This document shows, piece after piece, positions 46,938 to 55,706 of a stretch of DNA of 64,000 nucleotides. The DNA lies in IMG/VR virus record IMGVR_UViG_3300022696_000117, positions 18,156 through 82,155 of that record; one strand, written 5' to 3'. The notes under the pieces were generated by a model. It searched no databases. It had not been told where the DNA came from and was given only the letters and a program-made list of their open reading frames with translations. Position numbers and translations under genes: made by a program. Within the stretch, counting starts at the first letter, position 1, and each line of letters begins with the position of its first letter. This DNA comes from a virus.

Positions 46938-49631
46938 CTATAGTCCAAGAAGATCTTGGAGTTTTGCCCTATCCTGCCCAGGAATGAGGGCGGTTCCCTT
47001 GATTCGATACCTGCCGGTATCTACTTCGAAATATACGGTTGCGCCAGAAACGATCCGCCATGTGATTTCTCCTGTCACAGTATCCAGATCTGGCGAAATT
47101 TTGTCTCCGGCAAAAAACTGCCCCCCGCTTTCGTGAGGCAGGTTGATTATTTTCGCATAGGCTGAAACCGTTGTCGGAATCGTGTCCGGGTTTTCCACCC
47201 GGAGAACTTCGTAGATTTCACAGATGTCCGAGGGTAGGGGGTCATCCGTAGCCGGAGTTGTCCCATAGAATGTAAAGGTTTCTCCGTCTGAGGCTACGGT
47301 GAAGGCTTCCTGAACAAAAGACACCGGCGTTTTCCGCATGTAGAGATCGTATTCCCCGGGGTCCAGAGTGATTGCAGCGCTTCCATCTAGAGCTGTTCTG
47401 CCCCAGGTAACCAACACACCGCCTTGCCTAATGGCGAAGTCGACCTCACCTATCGATGTCGTGGTTCCTGTCTCATAGACCTGGAGTGTGACTCCATAAA
47501 GCCCGCTGGTGTCAGAGCTAACTGGCGCCTGTTCAAGAGCGTTCTGGGTGAACCTGTATGTCGCACCATCAAGCTCGATCATTCCCCCGAATCTGTCGGT
47601 CTGGACCTTCACCAGATCAAGGGTGGATTCCTGTGCGACTCCGGACAAATCGGCCTGCAGATCGGATGGTCCAGCCACGGACGTCCCCCCAACTGAAATC
47701 ACGTTCACATCTGTACCGCCGCCTCCGGCCGGAGCCTGCTCAAGGGCGTTCGCAGTAAACCTGAAAACAGCTCCATCTGCCTCAATCGCCGTGTCTATCT
47801 TATCGGTAACCGATTCGATGCCTGACACATCTACCGGCACGTAACTGGATGCCGCAAGTCGTGACGAAACAGTTGCATCGAGGTTTGACACATCTGCCTT
47901 GAAGTCATCGGCTACAGCCTGGAGGGCCACCACGACATCTGAAGCAGAGTGCGTTGAAAACCCGGTCGCCGTAATCCATGCCGCATCTCCGTGTCCCTGC
48001 AAGGCCGTTATCTCTGCGCCTGTTGCAAGGCCGGATGTGTCGGCTTTGAAGTCGTCAGGTCCGGCTACCGCTACGTCATTGACAGAGACGACATTCACGT
48101 TGGTTGATCCGCCGCCGGCAGGCGCCTGTTCCAGGGCGTTTGCAGTGAGTCGATAGACTGCGCCATCTAGCTCAAGGGCGGTATCAATCTTTACTGTTAC
48201 ATCTGAAATGGCTGAAACATCTGCTTTGAAATCGTCTGCCGCTGCCTGCATTGCGACAACAACATCTGAAGCAGCGTGGGTGCTGAATCCGGTGGCTGTA
48301 GCCCATTCCGCATCTCCATGCCCCTGAAGGGCAGTCAGCTCTACCGACGTTGCAAGGCCGCTGACATCAGCCTTGCTGGCCTCCCGTGATGCTGAGTCGG
48401 TCACAACGGTATCGGATGCCGGATCAAAAGTGGACAGTCCGGAGAGATCGGATGCTCCCGCCGGATCCGCGGGCAGATTGTCGGTCTTGAGCTTGATCGC
48501 GTCGACAATGCCGTCCACGACCGCCACCGCCGCAGACGTCGCCCCGTCCTGGAGAAGCTTACCTGGTGTACCGGCTGCGTCGTGGTTCCCAGACAGAACC
48601 CGGTCTAAAATAGCATCCCGACATGCAGCGGCGATGGCTTGGACGGAGAGGTCCCCGGTCGTCATGTCGTCTGCGATCAGATCGGCGATCGCCTGCATGA
48701 CAGCGGTTCCATCCAACTCATCAATGATCGCAGCCTCAATCGCTGCCGCCAGACTGGACCGTTCTCCTGCCGTCAAGGTCATAGCATCGCCAGGAGCGGC
48801 AAAGCCAGTCGCCGTTGCCCATGTCGTGTCTCCATGGCTTTGGAGAGCCGTTATCTCGGAGGACAGAGCGAGTCCGGACACGTCTGCTTTGCTGGCATTT
48901 CTGGATGCGGCGTCAGTCGTTACCGTAAAACCGAACTCCGATAGGGTCCTTGTGGTGGCCGTCCAGACCGCAGTAGCGATGTCGGATACCAGCGTCCCGT
49001 AACCGGTCAGGGTCCGCGTTCCCGCAGACCAGACATCCGAAGCAGAATGGGTTGAAAACCCGGTTGCGGTCGCCCAGGTCGTGTCTCCGTGGGATTGCAG
49101 ATTTGTAATGTCTGTCGGAGTCGCCGGAGCTGTAGACAGGGAGTACCCGGTTTTATCGTTATTGGTGCCGACGATTACTTGGTCAGTCGCAGGGTCAAAG
49201 GTGCTGAATCCGGTGGCTTTAAAGTCTCCGGCCACCGCCTGCATTGCAGACACGACGGCTGCTGCGTCATGGGTGCTGAATCCGGTGGCCTTGAAATCCG
49301 AGGCGTTGCAAGCAAAATATAACTCCACCTTGGCCGCGGCGGTCCCGTCAACGCTCATTTCCCAATAGGCGATGTAACACTTACCAGCAGTCAGCGCTGA
49401 CTTAGGCACCAGTACGCCCCATAGCCCCGTCTCCGAGTTATACTGCGCCGGATCAAAAGGAGATCCGGTTATGGTGGTAGCATCAAATGTCGCATCCGCC
49501 CCTCCCTCCTCGTAGATGATAAGGCTGTCCACAGAAGGGTTGGTAGCAGCTCCACTGGATGCCTGACACTGCACCAGGAAAGGGATGTAGGCCGGAAGCA
49601 GGTCGAGCTGTAATGTCTGGATTTCAGCCAT
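46938..49631 (-). CDS. Fiber-like repetitive protein
   Basis: An 897-residue protein with several repeat types: LQ(S/G)HGD-x-x-W-x-TATGF appears four times, STH-x-ASDV units several times, and a (Y/F)R(F/L)T-x-NALEQAP unit three times. The last ~250 residues look globular, with a prealbumin-like beta domain (GSAAITLDPGEYDLYMRK). This type of protein occurs in other phages near head-tail or tail genes and is probably a fiber or appendage. Location in the connector/tail border suggests a collar or whisker position. Confidence 0.6.
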   Translation of the reverse strand: MAEIQTLQLDLLPAYIPFLVQCQASSGAATNPSVDSLIIYEEGGADATFDATTITGSPFDPAQYNSETGLWGVLVPKSALTAGKCYIAYWEMSVDGTAAAKVELYFACNASDFKATGFSTHDAAAVVSAMQAVAGDFKATGFSTFDPATDQVIVGTNNDKTGYSLSTAPATPTDITNLQSHGDTTWATATGFSTHSASDVWSAGTRTLTGYGTLVSDIATAVWTATTRTLSEFGFTVTTDAASRNASKADVSGLALSSEITALQSHGDTTWATATGFAAPGDAMTLTAGERSSLAAAIEAAIIDELDGTAVMQAIADLIADDMTTGDLSVQAIAAACRDAILDRVLSGNHDAAGTPGKLLQDGATSAAVAVVDGIVDAIKLKTDNLPADPAGASDLSGLSTFDPASDTVVTDSASREASKADVSGLATSVELTALQGHGDAEWATATGFSTHAASDVVVAMQAAADDFKADVSAISDVTVKIDTALELDGAVYRLTANALEQAPAGGGSTNVNVVSVNDVAVAGPDDFKADTSGLATGAEITALQGHGDAAWITATGFSTHSASDVVVALQAVADDFKADVSNLDATVSSRLAASSYVPVDVSGIESVTDKIDTAIEADGAVFRFTANALEQAPAGGGGTDVNVISVGGTSVAGPSDLQADLSGVAQESTLDLVKVQTDRFGGMIELDGATYRFTQNALEQAPVSSDTSGLYGVTLQVYETGTTTSIGEVDFAIRQGGVLVTWGRTALDGSAAITLDPGEYDLYMRKTPVSFVQEAFTVASDGETFTFYGTTPATDDPLPSDICEIYEVLRVENPDTIPTTVSAYAKIINLPHESGGQFFAGDKISPDLDTVTGEITWRIVSGATVYFEVDTGRYRIKGTALIPGQDRAKLQDLLGL

Positions 49632-49640
49632 TGGAACCCC

Positions 49641-49940
49641 TTACTGAGAAAATACTGCGTCGATCAGATCGCGGAGCTTGGCGGTGTAATCATACCCAGT
49701 CTCGCCCCACTGGATGTCATGAAATGCCAGGAATGCGGCAATACGATCTGAAAGTTCATTGCCGTTGGCCGATGTGACACCGAACATGGTGTCAAATTCT
49801 GTAACGCTGACAGCGATGGCCTGGGCACGCTGGCCGTCAATCTGTTTCAGAATACCAATGCCCTCACGGATTTTTTCCAAAGCGTTCAGAACCTTTGCTC
49901 CATTGGTATTAGCTCGGTCGATTTTGACGAGATTTGCCAT
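49641..49940 (-). CDS. Small hypothetical virion-operon protein
   Basis: A 99-residue acidic helical protein following the fiber-like gene's regulatory spacing, with an ANLVKIDRANTNGAKVL start and LSDRIAAFLAFHDI in the middle. It probably accompanies the fiber-like protein (chaperone or adaptor). No family recognised. Confidence 0.55.
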   Translation of the reverse strand: MANLVKIDRANTNGAKVLNALEKIREGIGILKQIDGQRAQAIAVSVTEFDTMFGVTSANGNELSDRIAAFLAFHDIQWGETGYDYTAKLRDLIDAVFSQ

Positions 49941-49951
49941 TTGCTTCCTCC

Positions 49952-50452
49952 TTATTGTATCAGCCCGCCGTCGATCAGCGAGGAGTTGAATCCGTCGATT
50001 AGGCGGGGGTTGCCGGTAGCCCTGGAATTGATTGAAAACGTTTGCATGTCCAGCGTCTCTGCAGGAGCGATGGTCTCTAAAACCGTCCAGCTCGATCCGT
50101 TAGAGCCGTACTCAATGGTAATTTCCTGCGGCAGATTGACATAGCTCGCGCCGTCCAACTCTTTGATCGCCAGGTCTACGATCTCCATCGAAGAGCCAAG
50201 ATCGACATAAATCCAGTGCTTTATTATCTCGGCCCCGGTAGACCATCGTGTGGAGTTGTTCCCGTCTACCGCGTTGCCGGCTACATTGCCGGCGGACTCC
50301 TCGCTAGCTACGGCGGTCTGGCCCTGTGCGTGATCCGTGCCCCCCGGTGACGTTCGGAGGATCAGCCGTGTGAGCTGAAAGGCCCCCTCCCAGTTGGGAT
50401 TAAAGCTGTCCGCCGTCGCCCGCAACCGCCAATACCTCGCACTCACCGCCAT
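49952..50452 (-). CDS. Discoidin (F5/8 type C)-like carbohydrate-binding protein
   Basis: A 166-residue protein with ARYWRLRATAD, NAVDGNNSTRWSTG, HWIYVDLGSSMEIVDLAI and PQEITIEYGSNGSSWTVL. These match the F5/8 type C (discoidin) beta-barrel that binds sugars or membranes, including the strongly conserved W-x-DLG strand. No signal peptide; likely virion surface, helping adhesion. Confidence 0.75.
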   Translation of the reverse strand: MAVSARYWRLRATADSFNPNWEGAFQLTRLILRTSPGGTDHAQGQTAVASEESAGNVAGNAVDGNNSTRWSTGAEIIKHWIYVDLGSSMEIVDLAIKELDGASYVNLPQEITIEYGSNGSSWTVLETIAPAETLDMQTFSINSRATGNPRLIDGFNSSLIDGGLIQ

Positions 50453-50473
50453 ATCAGCACCCCACCCGATCCG

Positions 50474-50953
50474 TCATCGCCACTCCCTCGAAATGGCGTT
50501 CAAGGCTTCTTTCCCCCGCTGCTTCCACCCGGTCCTGGCATACTGCTTTGCAACCGGTCCGAACAAAGGCCGGCCTCGATCAGTCTCATTCCGATAGGCA
50601 TACTCCGAAATATTCTCACCCATTGAGCTGGTGGCTCCGGGGAGAAGCCCTGAAACCCAATTGCCGGCTGCCTTGAACACCCGAAGGTTTGCGATCAAAT
50701 CCCCACGCAACTCCCAGAAGCGAAGGTGACCGGCCGTTTCCAGCTTCCACTTCGCATAGCCCTGGTTGTACGGGGGGTAGTAGGCCCGGCTCGGCATGCT
50801 CTGATTTGCGATCGCGTCCATCAGGGCATTGCGGTAGTCCACCGCACCGATGTAGGCCAGGTTGGCCTGGGCGGATTTGACGGCCAGCATGGTGCGCTGA
50901 ATGGCCGATCTGACCCGCTTCATGTCGGTATCCTTAAAGCTTATTTTGATCAT
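50474..50953 (-). CDS. HK97 gp10-like neck protein
   Basis: A 159-residue basic protein in the connector block. It has IKISFKDTDMKRVRSAI, an internal YPPYNQGYAKWK and a C-terminal GPVAKQYARTGWKQRGKEAL, consistent with HK97 gp10 or similar head-tail joining proteins. The match is by size, position and charge pattern. Confidence 0.6.
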   Translation of the reverse strand: MIKISFKDTDMKRVRSAIQRTMLAVKSAQANLAYIGAVDYRNALMDAIANQSMPSRAYYPPYNQGYAKWKLETAGHLRFWELRGDLIANLRVFKAAGNWVSGLLPGATSSMGENISEYAYRNETDRGRPLFGPVAKQYARTGWKQRGKEALNAISREWR

Positions 50954-51149
50954 TTTTTATCCGGCTAGGCCAATAGACCACGCTGATCATCCACAGGATG
51001 TTCTTTTTTACCTGAGCCTTCTCCTTCTCATCAAGCCGATAGGCGGAAATATCTATTGCCTTTTCAACTTCAGACGATAGCCGTCCTGACAAGCTTTCAA
51101 AGATTGCAAAAGATATCTTGACCAGCTCATCCTCATTGCGCTTGGGCAT
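50934..51149 (-). CDS. Small hypothetical protein with amphipathic helices
   Basis: About 71 residues from the ATG ending at 51149; an ATG seven codons upstream is possible and neither has a strong ribosome site. It overlaps both neighbours. Helical with a hydrophobic NILWMISVVYW segment near the C-terminus. Function unknown. Confidence 0.45.
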   Translation of the reverse strand: MPKRNEDELVKISFAIFESLSGRLSSEVEKAIDISAYRLDEKEKAQVKKNILWMISVVYWPSRIKNDQNKL

Positions 51150-51567
51150 CCAACCTGTCTCTAAGCTCATTTAAGGCGTTGAGCACCACGTCTAGCTCCT
51201 CTGCCTTTTCATCCTTGCCCAGGCGGCGGCTGTTCCGAATCATATCCTCAATGTTTGACAGCTTGTTTTCCACCACAGCTATTCGCTCCTGGTTAGCTGT
51301 AAGCCTAACGATGGCCCTTTCTGACAAGGTAACAGCTCTTTCAATGGCGCTCATGCGCTCCTCAAGCCCGTCTACCTTTACGAATAGTTTTTCAAGTCTT
51401 TCCGCCATGCCTTTTGATGATGCGGATCGGTAGCCGCTCTTTGCTTTTAAGTGACCATACGCACCTAGCGCGGCTGCAGCTAGCCCGAACACCCAAATCA
51501 AGATCTGAGAAAGGCCTGAGTTCTTGTTCGACCAATCTGCAAACCGCCGAAGGATTTCTTCGATCAC
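51133..51567 (-). CDS. Membrane-anchored coiled-coil protein
   Basis: A 144-residue protein with one membrane helix near residues 22-40 (ILIWVFGLAAAALGAYG) and then a long coiled coil rich in Glu/Arg/Leu. This is a common small phage membrane-protein shape; inner-membrane spanin or holin-partner are options, but neither lipobox nor multiple helices are present, so the role is open. Confidence 0.55.
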   Translation of the reverse strand: MIEEILRRFADWSNKNSGLSQILIWVFGLAAAALGAYGHLKAKSGYRSASSKGMAERLEKLFVKVDGLEERMSAIERAVTLSERAIVRLTANQERIAVVENKLSNIEDMIRNSRRLGKDEKAEELDVVLNALNELRDRLDAQAQ

Positions 51568-51570
51568 GGA

Positions 51571-52158
51571 TCATCTCACATCTTTCTCTATCATAGCGGT
51601 TCCTACGCCCTCGTATCTACTGCCGTCCACTGAGCCGATTCGATATGATGCGCCAGAAGCCGTGACGAATCGGTCCATCGCTTTAACGATGTAAGAGGCT
51701 GGGAAATAAATTTCGCCCTTGCGAATCTCCACTGTCCCGAAGCCTTCGAACGATAACGAGAAGTCAGAGGCTCCTCGAAACGCATACGCCGGGTTGGCCA
51801 CATCCGATTCAGTCATTTCCAGCTGGTATGAGGTGTTACGTGCCTGAGACAACCGCTCAATCCTCCCCTGGAAATTACACTGGTAGAGAAGTGACCCATA
51901 TTCGAATGGGGAGTCTTCAAATACGTCCGGGATAAGCAGCACCACCAGATACTTCCCCCCGCCTACGGCCGGGATTTCGATAATATCTCCGGGGACGGCC
52001 TGGGTGGTTGCAGGGAAGAACGCCCTTCGAATAAAAGAAGTCCCGGCGTCCGGCTCCGAATCAATGTACTCTCCGGAGATATCGCCGCCGGCACGAAGGA
52101 TGGTGACGGCCATGCCGATCTCTTCGTAGACTTCTTTTATGTCGTCTCCGAGGCTCAA
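51571..52158 (-). CDS. Head-tail adaptor-region protein
   Basis: A 195-residue beta-rich protein in the connector block with GDIIEIPAVGGGKYLVVLLIPDVF, then acidic and Ser/Arg-rich segments. Its position after the short gene downstream of capsid suggests a head completion or stopper protein. ATGA-coupled to the gene before it. Confidence 0.55.
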   Translation of the reverse strand: MSLGDDIKEVYEEIGMAVTILRAGGDISGEYIDSEPDAGTSFIRRAFFPATTQAVPGDIIEIPAVGGGKYLVVLLIPDVFEDSPFEYGSLLYQCNFQGRIERLSQARNTSYQLEMTESDVANPAYAFRGASDFSLSFEGFGTVEIRKGEIYFPASYIVKAMDRFVTASGASYRIGSVDGSRYEGVGTAMIEKDVR

Positions 52159-52625
52159 TCATTATCTCCAGGGTTGATCGTGACCAGGTCTGTTCCTGCC
52201 CATTCTTTCCCCAACTCATCGTATCCAAGGCCGGTTCCGATCAGCGTCCCGAATTGATGGGCGGCTGCGTCGGCCATGTCGGCGTTGGAGTCGATGTATT
52301 CTTTCCAGGCCGAGTCCATGCTTTCGATCATCGCTTTCAGGTGAGCAAACCGATGCTGAAGCGCGAACGCCTTAGCTTGGAATTTGCGGGACTGCCCGGT
52401 AGCTAAATAGAAGAGGAGGTGCCTCTTGCACCGCTGCTTGAACCAGTAGATCCGTGACTTGTCCTCCAGCGGAAGATCCCAACCGGTCTCGTTGGTGGCG
52501 TCCTCAATGGACAGATCGGAGTCGGTTAGTTCGTCCGCAGGGGTGGTCTCGTCTCGCCAGTCCATGTAATCCGACCAGTCCCGCATCTCCGCCTGGAGGC
52601 GAAGGGTGAGAGCCGCAGCGTCCAT
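52155..52625 (-). CDS. Head-tail connector-like protein
   Basis: A 156-residue helical acidic protein, with DLPLEDKSRIYWFKQRCKRHLLFYLATGQSRKF near the centre (Arg/Lys-rich), followed by acidic helices. Adaptors of HK97-like phages (gp6 type) are small helical proteins after capsid, so this fits in size and place. Confidence 0.55.
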   Translation of the reverse strand: MDAAALTLRLQAEMRDWSDYMDWRDETTPADELTDSDLSIEDATNETGWDLPLEDKSRIYWFKQRCKRHLLFYLATGQSRKFQAKAFALQHRFAHLKAMIESMDSAWKEYIDSNADMADAAAHQFGTLIGTGLGYDELGKEWAGTDLVTINPGDND

Positions 52626-52882
52626 TACTTCTTGGCCTTGGCCTTATCGTCTTTGGTTTCGATTTCAGCCGGCGGCTCCGGTTCAGGCGGAGGCTCCTCG
52701 GCTTTCGGTTTGACGGGGACGGGGACGTCGACATATTCAGCGGCTCCGCCTTCGAGTTCTGCCTCAGACTTCAGCATCTCGAACTCCTCGGTCCCAGGGG
52801 CGTACCGCTGGCGCCGGAAAACCCTAGACCCAACTTTTACCGGCCGAATGACTTCGATATGTTTCTCGGTCTTTTGTGCCAT
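52625..52882 (-). CDS. Small acidic head-region protein
   Basis: An 85-residue protein: a short basic N-terminal beta part, then a Pro/Glu/Lys-rich low-complexity tail (KPKAEEPPPEPEPPAEIE). It lies right after the major capsid gene. Possible minor head or scaffold-assist protein. Confidence 0.5.
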   Translation of the reverse strand: MAQKTEKHIEVIRPVKVGSRVFRRQRYAPGTEEFEMLKSEAELEGGAAEYVDVPVPVKPKAEEPPPEPEPPAEIETKDDKAKAKK

Positions 52883-52938
52883 GACTTGTATCCTTTTCCA
52901 GTTCAGGCCCCGCTTGGGAAGCCGGGGCCCAAAAATTA

Positions 52939-54174
52939 TCAGATGACCTTCATCGAGATAACGCAGTCGGTGTTGTAAAGCACCGGCAGGCCCTTGTTCT
53001 GGACCCTGACCATCGTTCCGTCAGGGTCCCACTCGTCCTTCGAATCCACGAACATGCCGTAGGTGCGATTCAGGCCGAAGGGGGCGTTCAGGAACTCGGC
53101 GGTGGTGCTGCCCTCGACCTCTTTGGCCAAGAGCACGAACCGGTCAGGGGGGATGAACTTCCGGGTGGTATAGACGAAGTCTTCCCGGGCGCGGAAACTG
53201 ATTGACGGGGCTGCGGCCACCGTAATGGTCCCGGCGTCTACATTCACCGCGGAGATGGTCTCTTCTTCCCAGGTGCTGGAGGACACATCCACGAACCGCA
53301 GGGTGTCGCCGACCTCGAAGTCTGATGCTTCATCGACGTAGATTGTGGTGGTGGAATCGCCTACGACATTGGCAGTCAGCCATGCGCGGATCTGGTACTG
53401 CTCGTCGTAGAGCACCATGTTGGGGATGTCGAGCAGGCTTCCGAGAACCTGGACCGGTCGGGCGAACAGATCGCCTTCGCCGTAAGCCGACTTTTGCAGA
53501 AGAGTCTGAATGGTTTCGGCCATGATCATCTCTTTGAGCACTTCAGATGTGAAGTAGGCGTTCGTCGGAATCCCGCCGTTGGAGTTCTGGAGCATGATCT
53601 TGATGTCCATGATGTCTTCCAGAATGTTCACGGTGGAATCGTCCCCGGTGTAGTTCCACTTCCGGGTGCTGCCCAGCTCGAAGATGAAGTCGTCAGGAAT
53701 GCCGTAATCCACATCGATTCGAATCCCGCCCTGCTGGAGATAACTGAAAGATCCGGTGGTCAGCATCTTGCAGATCATCCATTCCTTTCGGCGGTCACAG
53801 CGGTTCTTGAGGGTTTGCGTCTCTCTTGCGATCCGCTTTTGGGCGGTTTCGATCTGGTCGTAGGTGCCGGGCTGGCGAAGATTGTTGAGGAATTCCTCAT
53901 CAAAATAAATCTTCTCCTTCCAGTATGCAGCCTTCGCGGTGTGCTTGGCCACCCCGGTGGGCGCCAGCATTTGGGCTTTGGACCCGGGAGCCGCAAACGG
54001 GGTCATGCCCCGGTTCCCGATCTGGCTTTCCCATTCGATGGTGTCCGAAGGGGCGTTGTCCTCTCCGAACATATTGAGAAAGAGCAGGTTCGGTGCCGTC
54101 ATGAACCGCTCGATGAGTTTTTGCAGTCTTTCCGGCCTCAGGTCCGGAAGGTCGGCAGGTCTGTACTGTGGCAT
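52939..54174 (-). CDS. Major capsid protein (lambda gpE-like)
   Basis: A 411-residue capsid protein of the HK97 fold, gpE type. N-terminal RPERLQKLIERFM and IEWESQIGNRGM, GEGDLFARPV in the middle and the C-terminal segment GMFVDSKDEWDPDG, VRVQNKGLPVLYNTDCVI fit the family. Residues about 265-320 (VGDSTTTIYVDEASDF, GDTLRFVDVSSS) are an extra beta-domain that could form a surface protrusion. No protease cleavage site can be assigned with confidence. It follows decoration protein with its own ribosome site. Confidence 0.9.
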   Translation of the reverse strand: MPQYRPADLPDLRPERLQKLIERFMTAPNLLFLNMFGEDNAPSDTIEWESQIGNRGMTPFAAPGSKAQMLAPTGVAKHTAKAAYWKEKIYFDEEFLNNLRQPGTYDQIETAQKRIARETQTLKNRCDRRKEWMICKMLTTGSFSYLQQGGIRIDVDYGIPDDFIFELGSTRKWNYTGDDSTVNILEDIMDIKIMLQNSNGGIPTNAYFTSEVLKEMIMAETIQTLLQKSAYGEGDLFARPVQVLGSLLDIPNMVLYDEQYQIRAWLTANVVGDSTTTIYVDEASDFEVGDTLRFVDVSSSTWEEETISAVNVDAGTITVAAAPSISFRAREDFVYTTRKFIPPDRFVLLAKEVEGSTTAEFLNAPFGLNRTYGMFVDSKDEWDPDGTMVRVQNKGLPVLYNTDCVISMKVI

Positions 54175-54186
54175 TTTTATACCTCC

Positions 54187-54894
54187 TTACTTCAGGATGA
54201 CGTACTGGCCGTACTCGCTGTTCCCGAGATCTGTCTTGGCCTCTGAGTCGTACAGGTTGAGCGAGCCCTTGTAGAGCATCGCATTGGATAAAACGATGAC
54301 GCCCATACCCCCCTGGGCCTTTTCACCGGTTCCGGTCTCCACCCCACCGATCAGGATGCCGGCGGCCTTGGTGAAGGGAGCGGTGGCATTGGTCTGAATC
54401 CAGACCCGGGCGCCCCTGGCTACTGTGTAGCCGGTGGAGACATCGTTGGTGACGGTGATTACCGCTTTGTGCGGGTAGGTAGACCGATCAATGTCGGTAA
54501 TGGCGCCAAGGTCTTTTGCCGCAGCAGCGATCGATGCGTAATTGGTGTTGTCAGCGATCGCCAGGTGGTCACCGACCAAGAACTTGTAGCTGTCTTCCAT
54601 GGTGACATAGACCAGCTTGTCCGCAGCTCCGTCGAGCAAAAGGGACGCAGCTCCTATCGCTGAATCGTCGCCGGCTACCGGCCGTTCCTTGGTGTACGGA
54701 GCGAACATGCCCTGTCTCGGTGAAGTAGCTTCGGTGATCTGCCCAAGGATGGTCCCCATTGGCACGATGCCGTAGCCGGGCGGGAGGGAGATCTGCATGG
54801 TGAGAGCGTTTTCAGGCTCGGAATAAAAGAGCCTACGAAGGTCGTGCTGTACCCCGCGGAGAATATGCGGAGTGTCTCCGAATACATTCGCCAT
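54187..54894 (-). CDS. Head decoration protein (lambda gpD-like)
   Basis: A 235-residue protein whose start and core, ISLPPGYGIVPMGTILGQIT and GMFAPYT, match the gpD decoration proteins that stabilise the expanded capsid. It is about twice the usual gpD length because of an inserted region (about 90-160: FLVGDHLAIADNTNYAS, GAITDIDRS, KAVITVT) similar in style to the insertion in the capsid protein. Confidence 0.72.
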   Translation of the reverse strand: MANVFGDTPHILRGVQHDLRRLFYSEPENALTMQISLPPGYGIVPMGTILGQITEATSPRQGMFAPYTKERPVAGDDSAIGAASLLLDGAADKLVYVTMEDSYKFLVGDHLAIADNTNYASIAAAAKDLGAITDIDRSTYPHKAVITVTNDVSTGYTVARGARVWIQTNATAPFTKAAGILIGGVETGTGEKAQGGMGVIVLSNAMLYKGSLNLYDSEAKTDLGNSEYGQYVILK

Positions 54895-55706
54895 TACTTA
54901 CCTCCCTTCACGGCCATCTTGTAAACTTTGTCGACCCAGGCTTCGTCTTCCTGCTCCTGTTTTTCGGCAAGCTGACTGGCTTCTGGAACCTGGGAACGGA
55001 TTGTTACTCCGCCGCCGATGACCTGGAATCCGCCGGCGTCCTCGAAGTCTTCGATTTCGCTGTCGACCGCCTCGGAAAACTTAGCTTCGTCAAGGACGCC
55101 GTCTTTCATGAATTGGCCATGGGGGACCATGGACCGAACCTTATCCGCGAACTTCGCCGGCAGGGAACTTGCCTCCAGCTTGGTCTTGAGGATGGTTTCA
55201 GCGAGCTTTTTTGCCGACTGAGCGTCCCGAATGGCCAACGACTTCTCGGATTGCGCCAACCGCTTATTGGACTGGCTCAATTGATTCTTCAGCTCGTCGA
55301 TCTGACGCTGAAATTTCTGGGACATCTGTGCGCCCTCTCCTTCGGGTTTCTTGGGAGGCGTCACCTCGGATTTCAGCTCCGGGTATTCCTTCAGGATTTC
55401 GTCCAGCAGGGCCCGGGCTTCATCGAGGGTACGTTTTTTCTCCTCGGGTTTGTCTTCGGCGGGGGGCGCTTCACCCTCGCCTTCGGCCATGTCGCCGGTA
55501 GGGGCCTGGGATCCTTCGAGTTCAGCCTTGACTTCGGCCACGACTTCCTCCTTGACCTCGGCTTTTACCTCCTCAACGATCTCCGGTTTGATCTCCTCTT
55601 TGACAGCCGCAACCACGGCCGGGTCGCTTACCGCTTCCTGGAATGTCATGGTGCGGTTGGGATCCCTGGCCTTGCTGCCGGCCTTCTTGTTGAACAGATT
55701 TGGCAT
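54894..55706 (-). CDS. Scaffold protein, nested in-frame start
   Basis: An in-frame ATG at 55706-55704 has AGGAGG five bases before it, better than most starts here. Translation would yield 270 residues: a helical, acidic coiled-coil region with repeated Glu/Lys/Val (EEIKPEIVEEVKAEVKEEV) and a conserved C-terminal end. This is the lambda C/Nu3 pattern in which the scaffold is an internal product of the protease gene. The start is inferred. Confidence 0.65.
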   Translation of the reverse strand: MPNLFNKKAGSKARDPNRTMTFQEAVSDPAVVAAVKEEIKPEIVEEVKAEVKEEVVAEVKAELEGSQAPTGDMAEGEGEAPPAEDKPEEKKRTLDEARALLDEILKEYPELKSEVTPPKKPEGEGAQMSQKFQRQIDELKNQLSQSNKRLAQSEKSLAIRDAQSAKKLAETILKTKLEASSLPAKFADKVRSMVPHGQFMKDGVLDEAKFSEAVDSEIEDFEDAGGFQVIGGGVTIRSQVPEASQLAEKQEQEDEAWVDKVYKMAVKGGK

